DNA of 5,383 nt from an uncultured Thalassolituus sp. (GTDB taxonomy: Bacteria > Pseudomonadota > Gammaproteobacteria > Pseudomonadales > Oceanobacteraceae). Each line of letters starts with the position of its first letter. Within the stretch, counting starts at the first letter, position 1. Location of the stretch: NCBI GenBank assembly GCA_913054055.1, contig CAJXIT010000250.1, forward strand, positions 1-5,383, read 5' to 3'. Of the stretch, positions 1-5,383 are shown one piece after another. Under the pieces are notes generated by a model. The model was not told where the DNA came from. It saw only the letters and a list, made by a program, of their open reading frames with translations, and made no database searches. The position numbers were made by a program, and so were the translations under genes.

Positions 1-655
1 CATTCAAGGTTTCCATCACCACCGCTAAATAGTCGGCATCACCCAATCCGTTTTCTAACCCCACATCAAGGTCACTTTTATATTTTCTAAACGGAAAGTT
101 TTTCTCACAATGAATAGAGCAAGTAAACGCATTGGCTTCACTAGCCAATATGGACGCGGTCCCGTCCCCTTGGTGCACATCACAATCAAAGATCAAAACC
201 TTATCAACCTGCTTAGTCGCCAGTAATGACTTTGCGGTATAGGCAAGATCATTCAACATACAAAAACCCGAACCAAAATCATAATGAGCATGGTGAGTTC
301 CCCCTGCCAGATGACAGGCCAATCCTTTTTCTAATGCTAGGTTTGCGGCTAATAATGTGCCATTGGGTGCGGTTAAGGTACGATCAAGCAAGCCTTGACT
401 CCATGGCAAGCCTATTCGACGCCATTCACGCTGATCAACATCATTACCACATAGATTTTTTAAATAGGAAAGGTCATGGGCGATGGATAGTTCATGCAAA
501 GCAGCCGTGCTTGGCTGATATAGATTTCGATGCTGTTCATCAACTATGCCTTGTGCGCAAATATATTCATATAACCGCACAAACTTACTCATCACAAAGC
601 GATGATTCTCTGGAAACGGACAAGAATAATTTGGGTGATACACCAAAGGCAGCAT
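1..655 (-). CDS. Histone deacetylase family amidohydrolase, class IV-like (partial, C-terminus off the window)
   Basis: Reading the minus strand from ATG 655-653 gives 218 residues with no stop before the left edge. Seen: an N-terminus of the form LPLVYHPNYS, then AGGTHHAHYDFGSGFC at 117-132 with the paired active-site histidines H121 and H122, then FDCDVHQGDG at 156-165, where D159 and H161 are the expected zinc ligands. The third metal ligand, an aspartate, should lie beyond the edge. Known: these enzymes remove acetyl groups from lysine or related amides using zinc. The HQGDG form and the short N-terminus resemble bacterial homologues of HDAC11 (class IV), usually about 300 residues, more than the longer AcuC type. 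The real substrate (protein acetyl-lysine, acetylpolyamine or other) cannot be told. An in-frame TAG at 683-685 limits upstream extension; no good ribosome binding site is seen (an AGG lies about 16 bases upstream). It follows the FKBP gene by 55 bases on the same strand, so co-transcription is possible. Confidence 0.93.
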   Translation of the reverse strand, partial: MLPLVYHPNYSCPFPENHRFVMSKFVRLYEYICAQGIVDEQHRNLYQPSTAALHELSIAHDLSYLKNLCGNDVDQREWRRIGLPWSQGLLDRTLTAPNGTLLAANLALEKGLACHLAGGTHHAHYDFGSGFCMLNDLAYTAKSLLATKQVDKVLIFDCDVHQGDGTASILASEANAFTCSIHCEKNFPFRKYKSDLDVGLENGLGDADYLAVVMETLN

Positions 656-710
656 AAACAGTTTTGTTAAACCTATATCACCCTAATTAAACAATATATG
701 GATTTCTGAA

Positions 711-1181
711 TTAGCTAAATGCCAATAATTCCACATCAAAAATCAACGTAGAACCGGGCTTAATGGCACCCGCTGCACGATTTCCGTACGCTAAATGGCT
801 TGGAATATAAAAACGTGTTTTTTCACCAATCACCATAAGTTGCACGCCTTCGGTCCAACCGGGAATCACTTGGTTCAAACCAAAGCTAATGGATTGCCCA
901 CGATCAACCGAACTGTCAAATACCGTACCGTCCAATAAAGTACCATGATAATGCACGGTCACATTGGCTTTAGGGCCCGGATGATCCGTACCTGTCCCGG
1001 CTTGTAATACTTGATATTGTAGGCCTGATGATGTGGTTTTCACCCCATCTTCATTTTTGTTTTTCGCTAAAAAGGCATTGCCTTCAGCAATGGCACCCGC
1101 TGCGGCTTTTTTACCTCGGATTCGTAACCAAGTAAAAAATACGATGACAACAATAACCGCGACAATAAACAGAGGAGGCAT
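711..1181 (-). CDS. FKBP-type peptidyl-prolyl cis-trans isomerase with N-terminal membrane anchor
   Basis: 156 residues, complete. Residues 3-19 form a hydrophobic helix (PLFIVAVIVVIVFFTWL) followed at once by RIRGKK; there is no lipobox or obvious signal peptidase site, so it reads as an uncleaved anchor. A short linker (about 25-50) leads to one FKBP domain, about 53-155. The FKBP12 pocket residues all have counterparts: Y78, F88, D89, F100, V105, I106, W109, Y132 and F148, so an active prolyl isomerase that binds FK506-like ligands is expected. It lacks the long helical dimerisation domain of FkpA and Mip, fitting the short single-domain class. The start is supported by an AAGGA ribosome site six bases upstream. 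It is transcribed divergently from the MoxR gene and lies upstream of the deacetylase gene. The positive charges after the helix suggest the catalytic domain may stay in the cytoplasm, although membrane FKBPs are often periplasmic; topology is inference. Confidence 0.93.
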   Translation of the reverse strand: MPPLFIVAVIVVIVFFTWLRIRGKKAAAGAIAEGNAFLAKNKNEDGVKTTSSGLQYQVLQAGTGTDHPGPKANVTVHYHGTLLDGTVFDSSVDRGQSISFGLNQVIPGWTEGVQLMVIGEKTRFYIPSHLAYGNRAAGAIKPGSTLIFDVELLAFS

Positions 1182-1187
1182 GATCAG

Positions 1188-1192
1188 TCCTT
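1188..1192 (-). promoter_or_regulatory. Ribosome binding site of the FKBP gene
   Basis: AAGGA on the minus strand, six bases before ATG 1181-1179. It is a near-ideal Shine-Dalgarno match and fixes the start ahead of the hydrophobic helix. Confidence 0.7.
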
Positions 1193-1294
1193 AAATACGT
1201 TAAAGCGGATTATTCTAACCAATATTTGATGAAAATACTGCCTAGATAAAACTTTAAGCCAATTCCCTGACCAAAAATGTCACTGTGCAGCCCT

Positions 1295-1320
1295 GTTCAA
1301 ATACGTATGATATTGTGAAC
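1295..1320. promoter_or_regulatory. Imperfect inverted repeat overlapping a possible -10 box (candidate operator)
   Basis: Arms GTTCAAATA (1295-1303) and TATTGTGAAC (1311-1320) are reverse complements except for one extra base in the right arm, with a seven-base spacer. TATGAT at 1306-1311 matches the sigma-70 -10 consensus in five of six positions and would give a start near 1318, about 30 bases before the MoxR gene's GTG. The best -35 at a suitable distance (TGTGCA, 1284-1289) is poor, matching three of six. An eight-base palindrome, ATACGTAT, lies at 1301-1308. The repeat could bind a dimeric regulator that controls the MoxR operon or both divergent genes, or could be a transcript hairpin. 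This is read from symmetry alone. Confidence 0.35.
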
Positions 1321-1339
1321 GTATCAAAAGCGAATCAAT

Positions 1340-1343
1340 AGGA
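1340..1343 (+). promoter_or_regulatory. Ribosome binding site supporting the GTG start of the MoxR gene
   Basis: AGGA lies six bases before GTG 1350-1352. No in-frame ATG occurs between the upstream stop (TGA 1308-1310) and the first internal methionine, residue 32, which would be too close to the Walker A motif. The site therefore decides for GTG. Confidence 0.65.
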
Positions 1344-1349
1344 TACCCT

Positions 1350-2291
1350 GTGATTATCAAACACAGCGAAAAGATCGCATCACCCCAGATTATTAAAGAC
1401 AGCTTTAAACAGCTGGGCTATATCTGCAGTGATGACATTGCCATGTCGGTATACCTTGCCTGCCAGCTACAAAAACCCATTTTGATTGAAGGCCCACCAG
1501 GTGTGGGGAAAACCGAGTTGGCCAAAAAAACCAGTGAATATCTAAATACACCTTTGATTCGCATGCAGTGTTATGAAGGGCTAGATGAAGCCAAAGCCTT
1601 ATACGAATGGAAGTATGGCAAGCAACTCTTATATACCCAGCTATTAAAAGATCAGCTAGGGGATGTTATGCGCGGGGCCAAAGGGCTGGATGAATCCGTA
1701 ACCCGCTTACATCAGTTTGGGGATATTTTTTATTCAGAGCAATTCTTAGAGCCACGGCCGCTTTTACAAGCATTAAAAGAAAAAGACGGGGCCATTTTAC
1801 TCATTGATGAAATTGATAAAGCGGATCAAGAATTTGAAGCGTTTTTATTAGAATTGCTTTCAGATTATCAGGTGTCTATCCCAGAAATGGGCACCATAAA
1901 AGCAGAATCTAAACCCATTGTTATTTTAACCAGTAATAACACCCGTGAATTAGGCGATGCATTAAAACGCCGCTGCTTACATTTATACATACCCTTTCCT
2001 GACCCTAAACTTGAACAAGAAATTATTTCGGTACAAGTACCTGAAATGGATGCCAGCCTAAGATCAGACATGGTGAAGTTTATTAGCGAGCTGCGCGAGC
2101 TCTCGTTGAAAAAAGTCCCTGCCGTGAGCGAAAGCATTGACTGGGCAAAAGCACTATTACTGCTGAATGTGAATGAACTTGATCATAACTGGATTAAGCA
2201 AACTCTCAACCTGCTATTAAAGTTTCAAGAAGACATTGAAGTGGTCGAACCTGAAATCCATCAGTTATTGCAAAAAATGAAGCGCCCTTAA
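1350..2291 (+). CDS. MoxR-family AAA+ ATPase (CoxD-like), partner of a VWA protein
   Basis: 313 residues, GTG start. Seen: Walker A GPPGVGKT at 48-55, Walker B ILLIDE at 149-154, sensor 1 in TSNNTREL at 194-201, and paired arginines R207/R208 in the usual arginine-finger position. Between Walker A and B is a long segment (YEWKYGKQLLYTQLL, 85-99, to FLEPRPLLQAL, 132-142) typical of the CoxD-like MoxR proteins. Near 257-265 the PAVSESIDW stretch stands where other MoxR proteins carry a sensor 2 arginine; no arginine is visible there. Known: MoxR ATPases form ring-shaped chaperone-like motors that work with VWA proteins to mature or remodel a client enzyme, as RavA-ViaA and CoxD-CoxE do. It is cytoplasmic. 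The next gene begins one base after its stop, so the two are co-translated. No cox, nor or gvp genes are nearby, so I give no gene symbol; the orphan group containing Pseudomonas PA2707 is another possible home. Confidence 0.92.
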   Translation: MIIKHSEKIASPQIIKDSFKQLGYICSDDIAMSVYLACQLQKPILIEGPPGVGKTELAKKTSEYLNTPLIRMQCYEGLDEAKALYEWKYGKQLLYTQLLKDQLGDVMRGAKGLDESVTRLHQFGDIFYSEQFLEPRPLLQALKEKDGAILLIDEIDKADQEFEAFLLELLSDYQVSIPEMGTIKAESKPIVILTSNNTRELGDALKRRCLHLYIPFPDPKLEQEIISVQVPEMDASLRSDMVKFISELRELSLKKVPAVSESIDWAKALLLLNVNELDHNWIKQTLNLLLKFQEDIEVVEPEIHQLLQKMKRP

Positions 2292-2292
2292 T

Positions 2293-3717
2293 ATGCAAAA
2301 AATGCTTGGGGATTTTATTCATGCTTTACGCCACGCTGGGCTACCTATATCCCCAGCGGAAACCCTAGACGCGTTAAATGCGGCTAAGCTCATTGGCTTT
2401 CACGACCCTGAGTTATTAAAGTCAGGTTTAGGCATGACCCTGGCCAAAAACAAATTACATTTGGCACAATTTGAAGCCTGCTTTGATCAGTTTTTTTCTA
2501 ACCCTTCTCTTGACGAAGCGTCGATCGGGAACGCTGATCCCGATAACAACACTCAGCCAAGTGTACCTGAACCTAATCCTGAATATAATGACACAGCTAC
2601 AACGCCATCCCCCTCACTACAATCTGCTGACCTAGAATCCTCAGATTTAGAATCCCAAAATTTAGAATCAGTGTTAGCCAATCAATTAGCCAGCAATGAC
2701 CAAGTAAGTTTGCAAATGGCCATTGCTAATGCCGCAGAGCAAGCCGGAGCTGGCAACATGCAAATGTTCACGCAAAAAGGCATTGTCAGCTATCGCATTA
2801 TGCAATCACTAGGAGAAGCCGGCTTAAACGCAGAACTGGCCCAACTTGAACATAATAATGAACAACCTGAACTCACATCTGAATTACGCAACAAACAACA
2901 AATACTGCGCCAACAGGTAAAAGATTATGTGGAAGAGCAGTTCTTATTATTCAGTGAAAACATTGGCCGTAACCTAAGAGACACTCAACTACAAAAAGTC
3001 CGCTTGAGCAATATTGATTATTCGTATTATCAAGACATGAATAAGCTGGTAAAAAAAGCGGCGAAACAGTTGGCATCTCTGCACAGTCGCCGAAGAAAAG
3101 TCACAAAACGCGGTTTGCTCGATGTAAGAAAAACATTGGCAGCCAACGGGGCCTACGATGGTTTTTTGTTTCATACAAAATGGAAATCCACCCGCATTGA
3201 TAAACCCAAAGTGATGGTCATTTGTGATGTAAGTGGCTCTGTGAGCAAGGTGGCTCGATTTTTATTACTATTTCTGTATAGCTTGCAAGATGTACTACCC
3301 AGAGTGCGCTCTTTTGTATTTGCCTCTCACCTAGCAGAAGTGACCGACGATTTTGATAAAAAAGACATTGAAGATGCTTTAACTCATATCATGAATCACT
3401 GGGCCAATAGCCCCACAGATTACGGTCAAGCCTTATTAGACTTTAAAGACGTAGCAGGGCGGGACATTGATAATAAAACCACCGTCATTATGCTGGGCGA
3501 CGCCAGAAACAATAACGGCTTAGCTCAGGCTCAGGTTTGGAAAGAAGTGTATCAGCGAAGTCAGCGAGTATTATGGTTAAACCCTGAGGGCCGCTATAGC
3601 TGGGACAGTGGTGATTCCATCATGAGTGAGTATCGCCCCTATTGTTCACGAGTTGAGCCTTGCCGGTCTTTAAATGATTTAACTCGGATATTAGGGTCTT
3701 TGCTTAAGCACAGCTAG
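2293..3717 (+). CDS. CoxE-like VWA domain protein, partner of the MoxR ATPase
   Basis: 474 residues. Three parts are visible. An N-terminal helical region (about 1-70, with ALRHAGLPISPAETLDAL) is characteristic of CoxE-like proteins. A variable acidic, proline- and serine-rich linker follows (about 71-127), including a short tandem repeat. A helical, charged region leads into the VWA domain from about 305. The metal-binding MIDAS motif is complete: DVSGS gives D312, S314 and S316, then T375 in SPTDYG and D403 in LGDARNN. Metal-dependent partner binding should therefore work. Known: these proteins act with a MoxR ATPase, probably recruiting the client. The start, ATG 2293, is one base after the ATPase stop with no clear ribosome site of its own, so translational coupling is likely; ATG 2302 is an alternative that would remove three residues. 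There is no signal peptide or membrane helix, so it should be cytoplasmic. Confidence 0.92.
   Translation: MQKMLGDFIHALRHAGLPISPAETLDALNAAKLIGFHDPELLKSGLGMTLAKNKLHLAQFEACFDQFFSNPSLDEASIGNADPDNNTQPSVPEPNPEYNDTATTPSPSLQSADLESSDLESQNLESVLANQLASNDQVSLQMAIANAAEQAGAGNMQMFTQKGIVSYRIMQSLGEAGLNAELAQLEHNNEQPELTSELRNKQQILRQQVKDYVEEQFLLFSENIGRNLRDTQLQKVRLSNIDYSYYQDMNKLVKKAAKQLASLHSRRRKVTKRGLLDVRKTLAANGAYDGFLFHTKWKSTRIDKPKVMVICDVSGSVSKVARFLLLFLYSLQDVLPRVRSFVFASHLAEVTDDFDKKDIEDALTHIMNHWANSPTDYGQALLDFKDVAGRDIDNKTTVIMLGDARNNNGLAQAQVWKEVYQRSQRVLWLNPEGRYSWDSGDSIMSEYRPYCSRVEPCRSLNDLTRILGSLLKHS
2626..2670 (+). repeat. Three 15-base tandem units in the VWA protein linker
   Basis: Three in-frame 15-base units encode ADLES, SDLES and QNLES (residues 112-126 of the VWA protein). 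Units two and three share the block TTAGAATC; unit one has diverged at a few bases. The copies lie in an acidic linker, where copy-number change would be tolerated. Confidence 0.75.
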
Positions 3718-3764
3718 TACAAAGAGTATGGAATAAAATTAAAGTTGTGTGGGGGTGCCCCTGC

Positions 3765-3796
3765 GCCCGATTTAATAGCGGGTTCTATTTTCATTT
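3765..3796 (+). terminator. Possible intrinsic terminator of the MoxR/VWA operon
   Basis: About 48 bases past the VWA stop, GCCCG (3765-3769) pairs with CGGGT (3779-3783; one G-U pair) around a nine-base loop, followed by the T-rich run TTCTATTTTCATTT. The stem is short and the T run is interrupted, so this is a weak candidate. Just upstream, GGGG (3751-3754) and CCCC (3758-3761) form another small GC hairpin without a T run on the plus strand. Confidence 0.35.
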
Positions 3797-3808
3797 ATAG
3801 CGAATGTC

Positions 3809-3827
3809 ATACCTAAAATATAGGTAT
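3809..3827. repeat. Inverted repeat c: seven-base stem, five-base loop
   Basis: ATACCTA (3809-3815) and TAGGTAT (3821-3827) are perfect reverse complements around AAATA. The right arm is shared with the next inverted repeat, so the two hairpins cannot form together. No T tract follows on either strand, which argues against a simple terminator. Confidence 0.8.
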
Positions 3828-3860
3828 CTCTTTGTGATTTGAATGTACCCGAGAGATACC
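3823..3860. repeat. Inverted repeat d: nine-base stem, 20-base loop
   Basis: GGTATCTCT (3823-3831) and AGAGATACC (3852-3860) are perfect reverse complements; one further U-G pair can extend the stem inward. It overlaps the preceding hairpin by five bases and competes with it. Role unknown. Confidence 0.8.
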
Positions 3861-3869
3861 AGACAGCTC

Positions 3870-3885
3870 CCTAAGCAAACTTAGG
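3870..3885. repeat. Inverted repeat e: six-base stem, four-base loop
   Basis: CCTAAG (3870-3875) and CTTAGG (3880-3885) pair perfectly around CAAA. Flanking AGCT copies at 3865-3868 and 3889-3892 can lengthen the stem with small bulges. No T tract follows. Confidence 0.75.
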
Positions 3886-3887
3886 AC

Positions 3888-3927
3888 AAGCTACCTCACT
3901 TCTATTATGACAAGGGGCAAGTAGCTT
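3888..3927. repeat. Inverted repeat f: seven-base arms, 26-base spacer, touching the exonuclease stop
   Basis: AAGCTAC (3888-3894) and GTAGCTT (3921-3927) are perfect reverse complements. The right arm reaches into the stop codon of the exonuclease gene (3929-3927). The AGCT at 3889-3892 can pair either here or with 3865-3868, so this repeat competes with the extended form of the preceding hairpin. Confidence 0.7.
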
Positions 3928-4541
3928 TACCCACCCCAACTTCTTAACAATTTATCCACCGACTTTTTTGGTGTTTTTGCCAGCTTTTGAATTTGCGAAA
4001 AGCTTAAATCAAATGCGTTATAGCGCTCACCAATGTCTTCTAACATGGCCATCCATACTTTGGCTGTCATTTCAGAATCGTATAAGGCTCTGTGAAAGCC
4101 GCCCTCACTGGGAATGCGTGCAAACTCAACAAGCTGCCCCAATTTATGACTGGGGGCATCTTGAAATACGCGGCGCGATACCAGCAATGAACATGAAAAA
4201 TCTCCGGAGTAGTTTCGAGTAATGCGTTCAAGCTCTGCGTCTAAAAAGCGCTTATCAAACGAGGCATTGTGCGCGATTAAATTGCTATGACTAATAAAAT
4301 CGGCAAAGCGGTCCATGACATTTTCACAACTGTCAGCATCAGCCAACATCTGGTTGGTGATCCCTGTGTAATCCTCAATAAAACTGCTGACGCGCTTACC
4401 GGGATTCATTAATTCTTGAAAGCGATCAACTATTTCGCCATTCTCAAGTTTGACGGCACCGATCTCTATGGCGCGGTCTCCCATATCTGGGGATAGGCCT
4501 GTGGTTTCAAAATCGAGAACAATAAGGGAATCTGCGCGCAT
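3927..4541 (-). CDS. DnaQ-like DEDDh 3'-5' exonuclease
   Basis: 204 residues, complete. Seen: the Exo I motif LDFETTG with D10 and E12, Exo II AHNASFD with D96, and Exo III HRALYD with H150 and D155. All five DEDDh residues are present, so a two-metal nuclease removing nucleotides from 3' ends is expected, acting in the cytoplasm. Known: the fold is shared by the polymerase III proofreading subunit (DnaQ, about 243 residues in E. coli), RNase T and standalone exonucleases. This protein is shorter and ends with a basic helical tail (LAKTPKKSVDKLLRSW, 187-202); I see no recognisable polymerase-binding extension, so it is probably a standalone repair or RNA-processing enzyme and not the replicative proofreader. 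Start ATG 4541-4539 places Exo I at residue 10, as usual for the family; the ribosome site is weak (AAGA). It is convergent with the VWA gene across the repeat-rich spacer, and is probably transcribed alone. Confidence 0.92.
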   Translation of the reverse strand: MRADSLIVLDFETTGLSPDMGDRAIEIGAVKLENGEIVDRFQELMNPGKRVSSFIEDYTGITNQMLADADSCENVMDRFADFISHSNLIAHNASFDKRFLDAELERITRNYSGDFSCSLLVSRRVFQDAPSHKLGQLVEFARIPSEGGFHRALYDSEMTAKVWMAMLEDIGERYNAFDLSFSQIQKLAKTPKKSVDKLLRSWGG

Positions 4542-4573
4542 ACATATATCTTGAAGAAAAATTAACAGCCCGA

Positions 4574-4602
4574 ATGATACGTCGGAAACTATGAATCATC
4601 CA
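4574..4602 (-). promoter_or_regulatory. Weak candidate promoter of the exonuclease gene
   Basis: On the minus strand, TATCAT (4579-4574) matches the -10 consensus in five of six positions. TGGATG (4602-4597), exactly 17 bases upstream, matches -35 in only three of six. A promoter is needed somewhere here because the upstream gene ends at a strong terminator. Confidence 0.3.
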
Positions 4603-4640
4603 GCCGTCTCATGCACACTTCTTATAATAAAACGACAACC

Positions 4641-4677
4641 ATAAAAAAGCCCGATGGCAAGGGTTACCAGCGGGCTT
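4641..4677 (-). terminator. Strong intrinsic terminator of the right-edge gene
   Basis: Read on the minus strand, AAGCCCG (4677-4671) pairs with CGGGCTT (4653-4647). Inside, after one mismatch, TGGTAA pairs with TTGCCA (one G-U pair), closing a CCC loop. The stem is followed at once by a T run (4648-4643 on the complement). It begins 23 bases after the stop of the gene at 4701-5383. A GC-rich stem with a T tract is the textbook Rho-independent form. On the plus strand no immediate T run follows, so it works mainly in one direction. Confidence 0.9.
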
Positions 4678-4700
4678 GAAGTGGTTTTATTGTTTGCGTC

Positions 4701-5383
4701 TTAGTCGCAAAGCTTCTCTTCTTTATACGTCACGATAAAAGAGGTGATTTTAGGGTCTTTAAAGAAATTATATTCGGTGCCTTCACGAGAGAAGAAGCTT
4801 GCTCCGGTTAAGTCTTCGCCTACTGGGCTCTGTGAAGTAGCGCGTACAGCAATTGTGAACTCTTCGCCGCGGAACGGTCCGATCACACCACCGTCTGTGT
4901 TGTACCAGTACTCGTAATCACCAATATAGTGCTGACCTGAATCACTTGCACTGACTGATACCAACTCTTGACCGTCATCCGCTAGAATCACTTGGTCCAC
5001 TAACACACCGTCTTCATCAAGGTTGTTATCGGTAAACACTTCAAAATACACCTTGTTATTACTTTGCCCTGTTTCATCTTTATTGAAGAAGAAATACAAG
5101 AACAAGTCGCCGTTGTTTAATGCTTCACGAGTTTTAATGGCAGAGTTATTACTGTAATTAAGCGCCCCGTGATCAGCTTTAGACTCATAGAAGAAGATAT
5201 GAGCAGAGCTATCTTTAGGCTGTGGAAGCGCATCATTATTGTCATCTTCCACTGAAGTTGGGTGCGCTGAGTAACTGTAATAATCATAACTATCGTCAGG
5301 AGTGTTCACACCTTGGAATGAGGTGATATTCCCTAAAAATGCATCTTTAATTAACTTATCTTTATTGTCTTCACTTTCATCCG
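4701..5383 (-). CDS. Unrecognised acidic, aromatic-rich protein, C-terminal part (N-terminus off the window)
   Basis: The minus-strand frame is open from the right edge to TAA 4703-4701, giving at least 226 residues. A GTG at 5309-5307 could be mistaken for a start, but the frame continues upstream without a stop (DESEDNKDKLIKDAFLGN) and the GTG lacks a properly spaced ribosome site, so the gene very likely begins outside the window. I do not recognise the family. Seen: very high Asp/Glu content, a tyrosine cluster (DDSYDYYSYS), alternating hydrophobic stretches that suggest beta strands (GDLFLYFFF, NKVYFEVFTD, FTIAVRAT, ITSFIVTY), and a single cysteine three residues from the end of the ordered tail (EEKLCD). 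No transmembrane helix is visible in this part. The composition fits an extracytoplasmic beta-rich domain, possibly calcium-dependent, but this is inference; no signal peptide can be checked here. It ends just before a strong terminator, so it is the last gene of its transcript. Confidence 0.8.
   Translation of the reverse strand, partial: DESEDNKDKLIKDAFLGNITSFQGVNTPDDSYDYYSYSAHPTSVEDDNNDALPQPKDSSAHIFFYESKADHGALNYSNNSAIKTREALNNGDLFLYFFFNKDETGQSNNKVYFEVFTDNNLDEDGVLVDQVILADDGQELVSVSASDSGQHYIGDYEYWYNTDGGVIGPFRGEEFTIAVRATSQSPVGEDLTGASFFSREGTEYNFFKDPKITSFIVTYKEEKLCD

Noticed and set aside
226..657. Plus-strand open frame of 143 codons
   Set aside because: It lies antisense to the deacetylase gene, whose minus-strand translation carries intact active-site motifs; the plus-strand product resembles nothing and has no ribosome site.
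1295..1320. Reading the inverted repeat as a quorum-sensing lux-type box
   Set aside because: The arms and spacing do not match the usual lux box, and no LuxR-type regulator is in the window.
1868..2137. Minus-strand open frame of 89 codons inside the MoxR gene
   Set aside because: Shadow of the conserved ATPase reading frame; no motif or ribosome site.
2989..3174. Minus-strand open frame of 61 codons inside the VWA gene
   Set aside because: Shadow of a conserved coding region; no supporting signal.
3870..3885. Intrinsic terminator for the exonuclease gene
   Set aside because: The stem is perfect but no T run follows it on the minus strand.
3809..3927. Calling the repeat block a known riboswitch, integron attC site or CRISPR
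   Set aside because: No recognisable riboswitch core, no attC end motifs, no integrase gene, and the arms are different inverted repeats and not regularly spaced direct repeats.
3968..4222. Plus-strand open frame of 84 codons opposite the exonuclease
   Set aside because: The minus strand encodes Exo II and Exo III motifs across this stretch; the plus-strand frame has no independent support.

Overview
The window looks like chromosomal DNA from a gammaproteobacterium. The protein families (a standalone DnaQ-like exonuclease, a short membrane-anchored FKBP, a bacterial class IV-like deacetylase, and a CoxE-type von Willebrand factor A protein paired with a MoxR ATPase) and the modest G+C content by eye would suit a marine, Oceanospirillales-like genome. 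That placement is inference and no 16S or marker gene is present. There are no rRNA, tRNA, CRISPR, transposase or integrase signals. Coding density is high and no gene-free gap exceeds about 210 bases.

Layout, left to right. Positions 1-655 (minus) hold the N-terminal two thirds of a histone-deacetylase-fold amidohydrolase that runs off the left edge. Positions 711-1181 (minus) encode a 156-residue FKBP prolyl isomerase with one N-terminal membrane helix; it lies upstream of the deacetylase on the same strand and the two may be co-transcribed. A divergent intergenic region (1182-1349) contains an imperfect inverted repeat overlapping a possible -10 box. Positions 1350-2291 and 2293-3717 (plus) are a tight two-gene operon: a MoxR-family AAA+ ATPase with a GTG start, and a CoxE-like VWA protein starting one base after its stop. 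A 209-base convergent spacer (3718-3926) is packed with inverted repeats, several of which compete for the same bases. Positions 3927-4541 (minus) encode a DEDDh 3'-5' exonuclease. Positions 4701-5383 (minus) are the C-terminal part of an unrecognised acidic, aromatic-rich protein that continues past the right edge and ends at a strong intrinsic terminator (4641-4677).

How the genes work together: the only clear functional unit is the MoxR/VWA pair. In studied examples such pairs remodel or mature a specific client protein, but no client (CO dehydrogenase, nitric oxide reductase, gas vesicle genes) is visible here, so the target is unknown. The deacetylase and FKBP both act on protein or small-molecule modification but need not be linked. 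The least explained sequences are the 3809-3927 nested-repeat block and the partial gene at the right edge.
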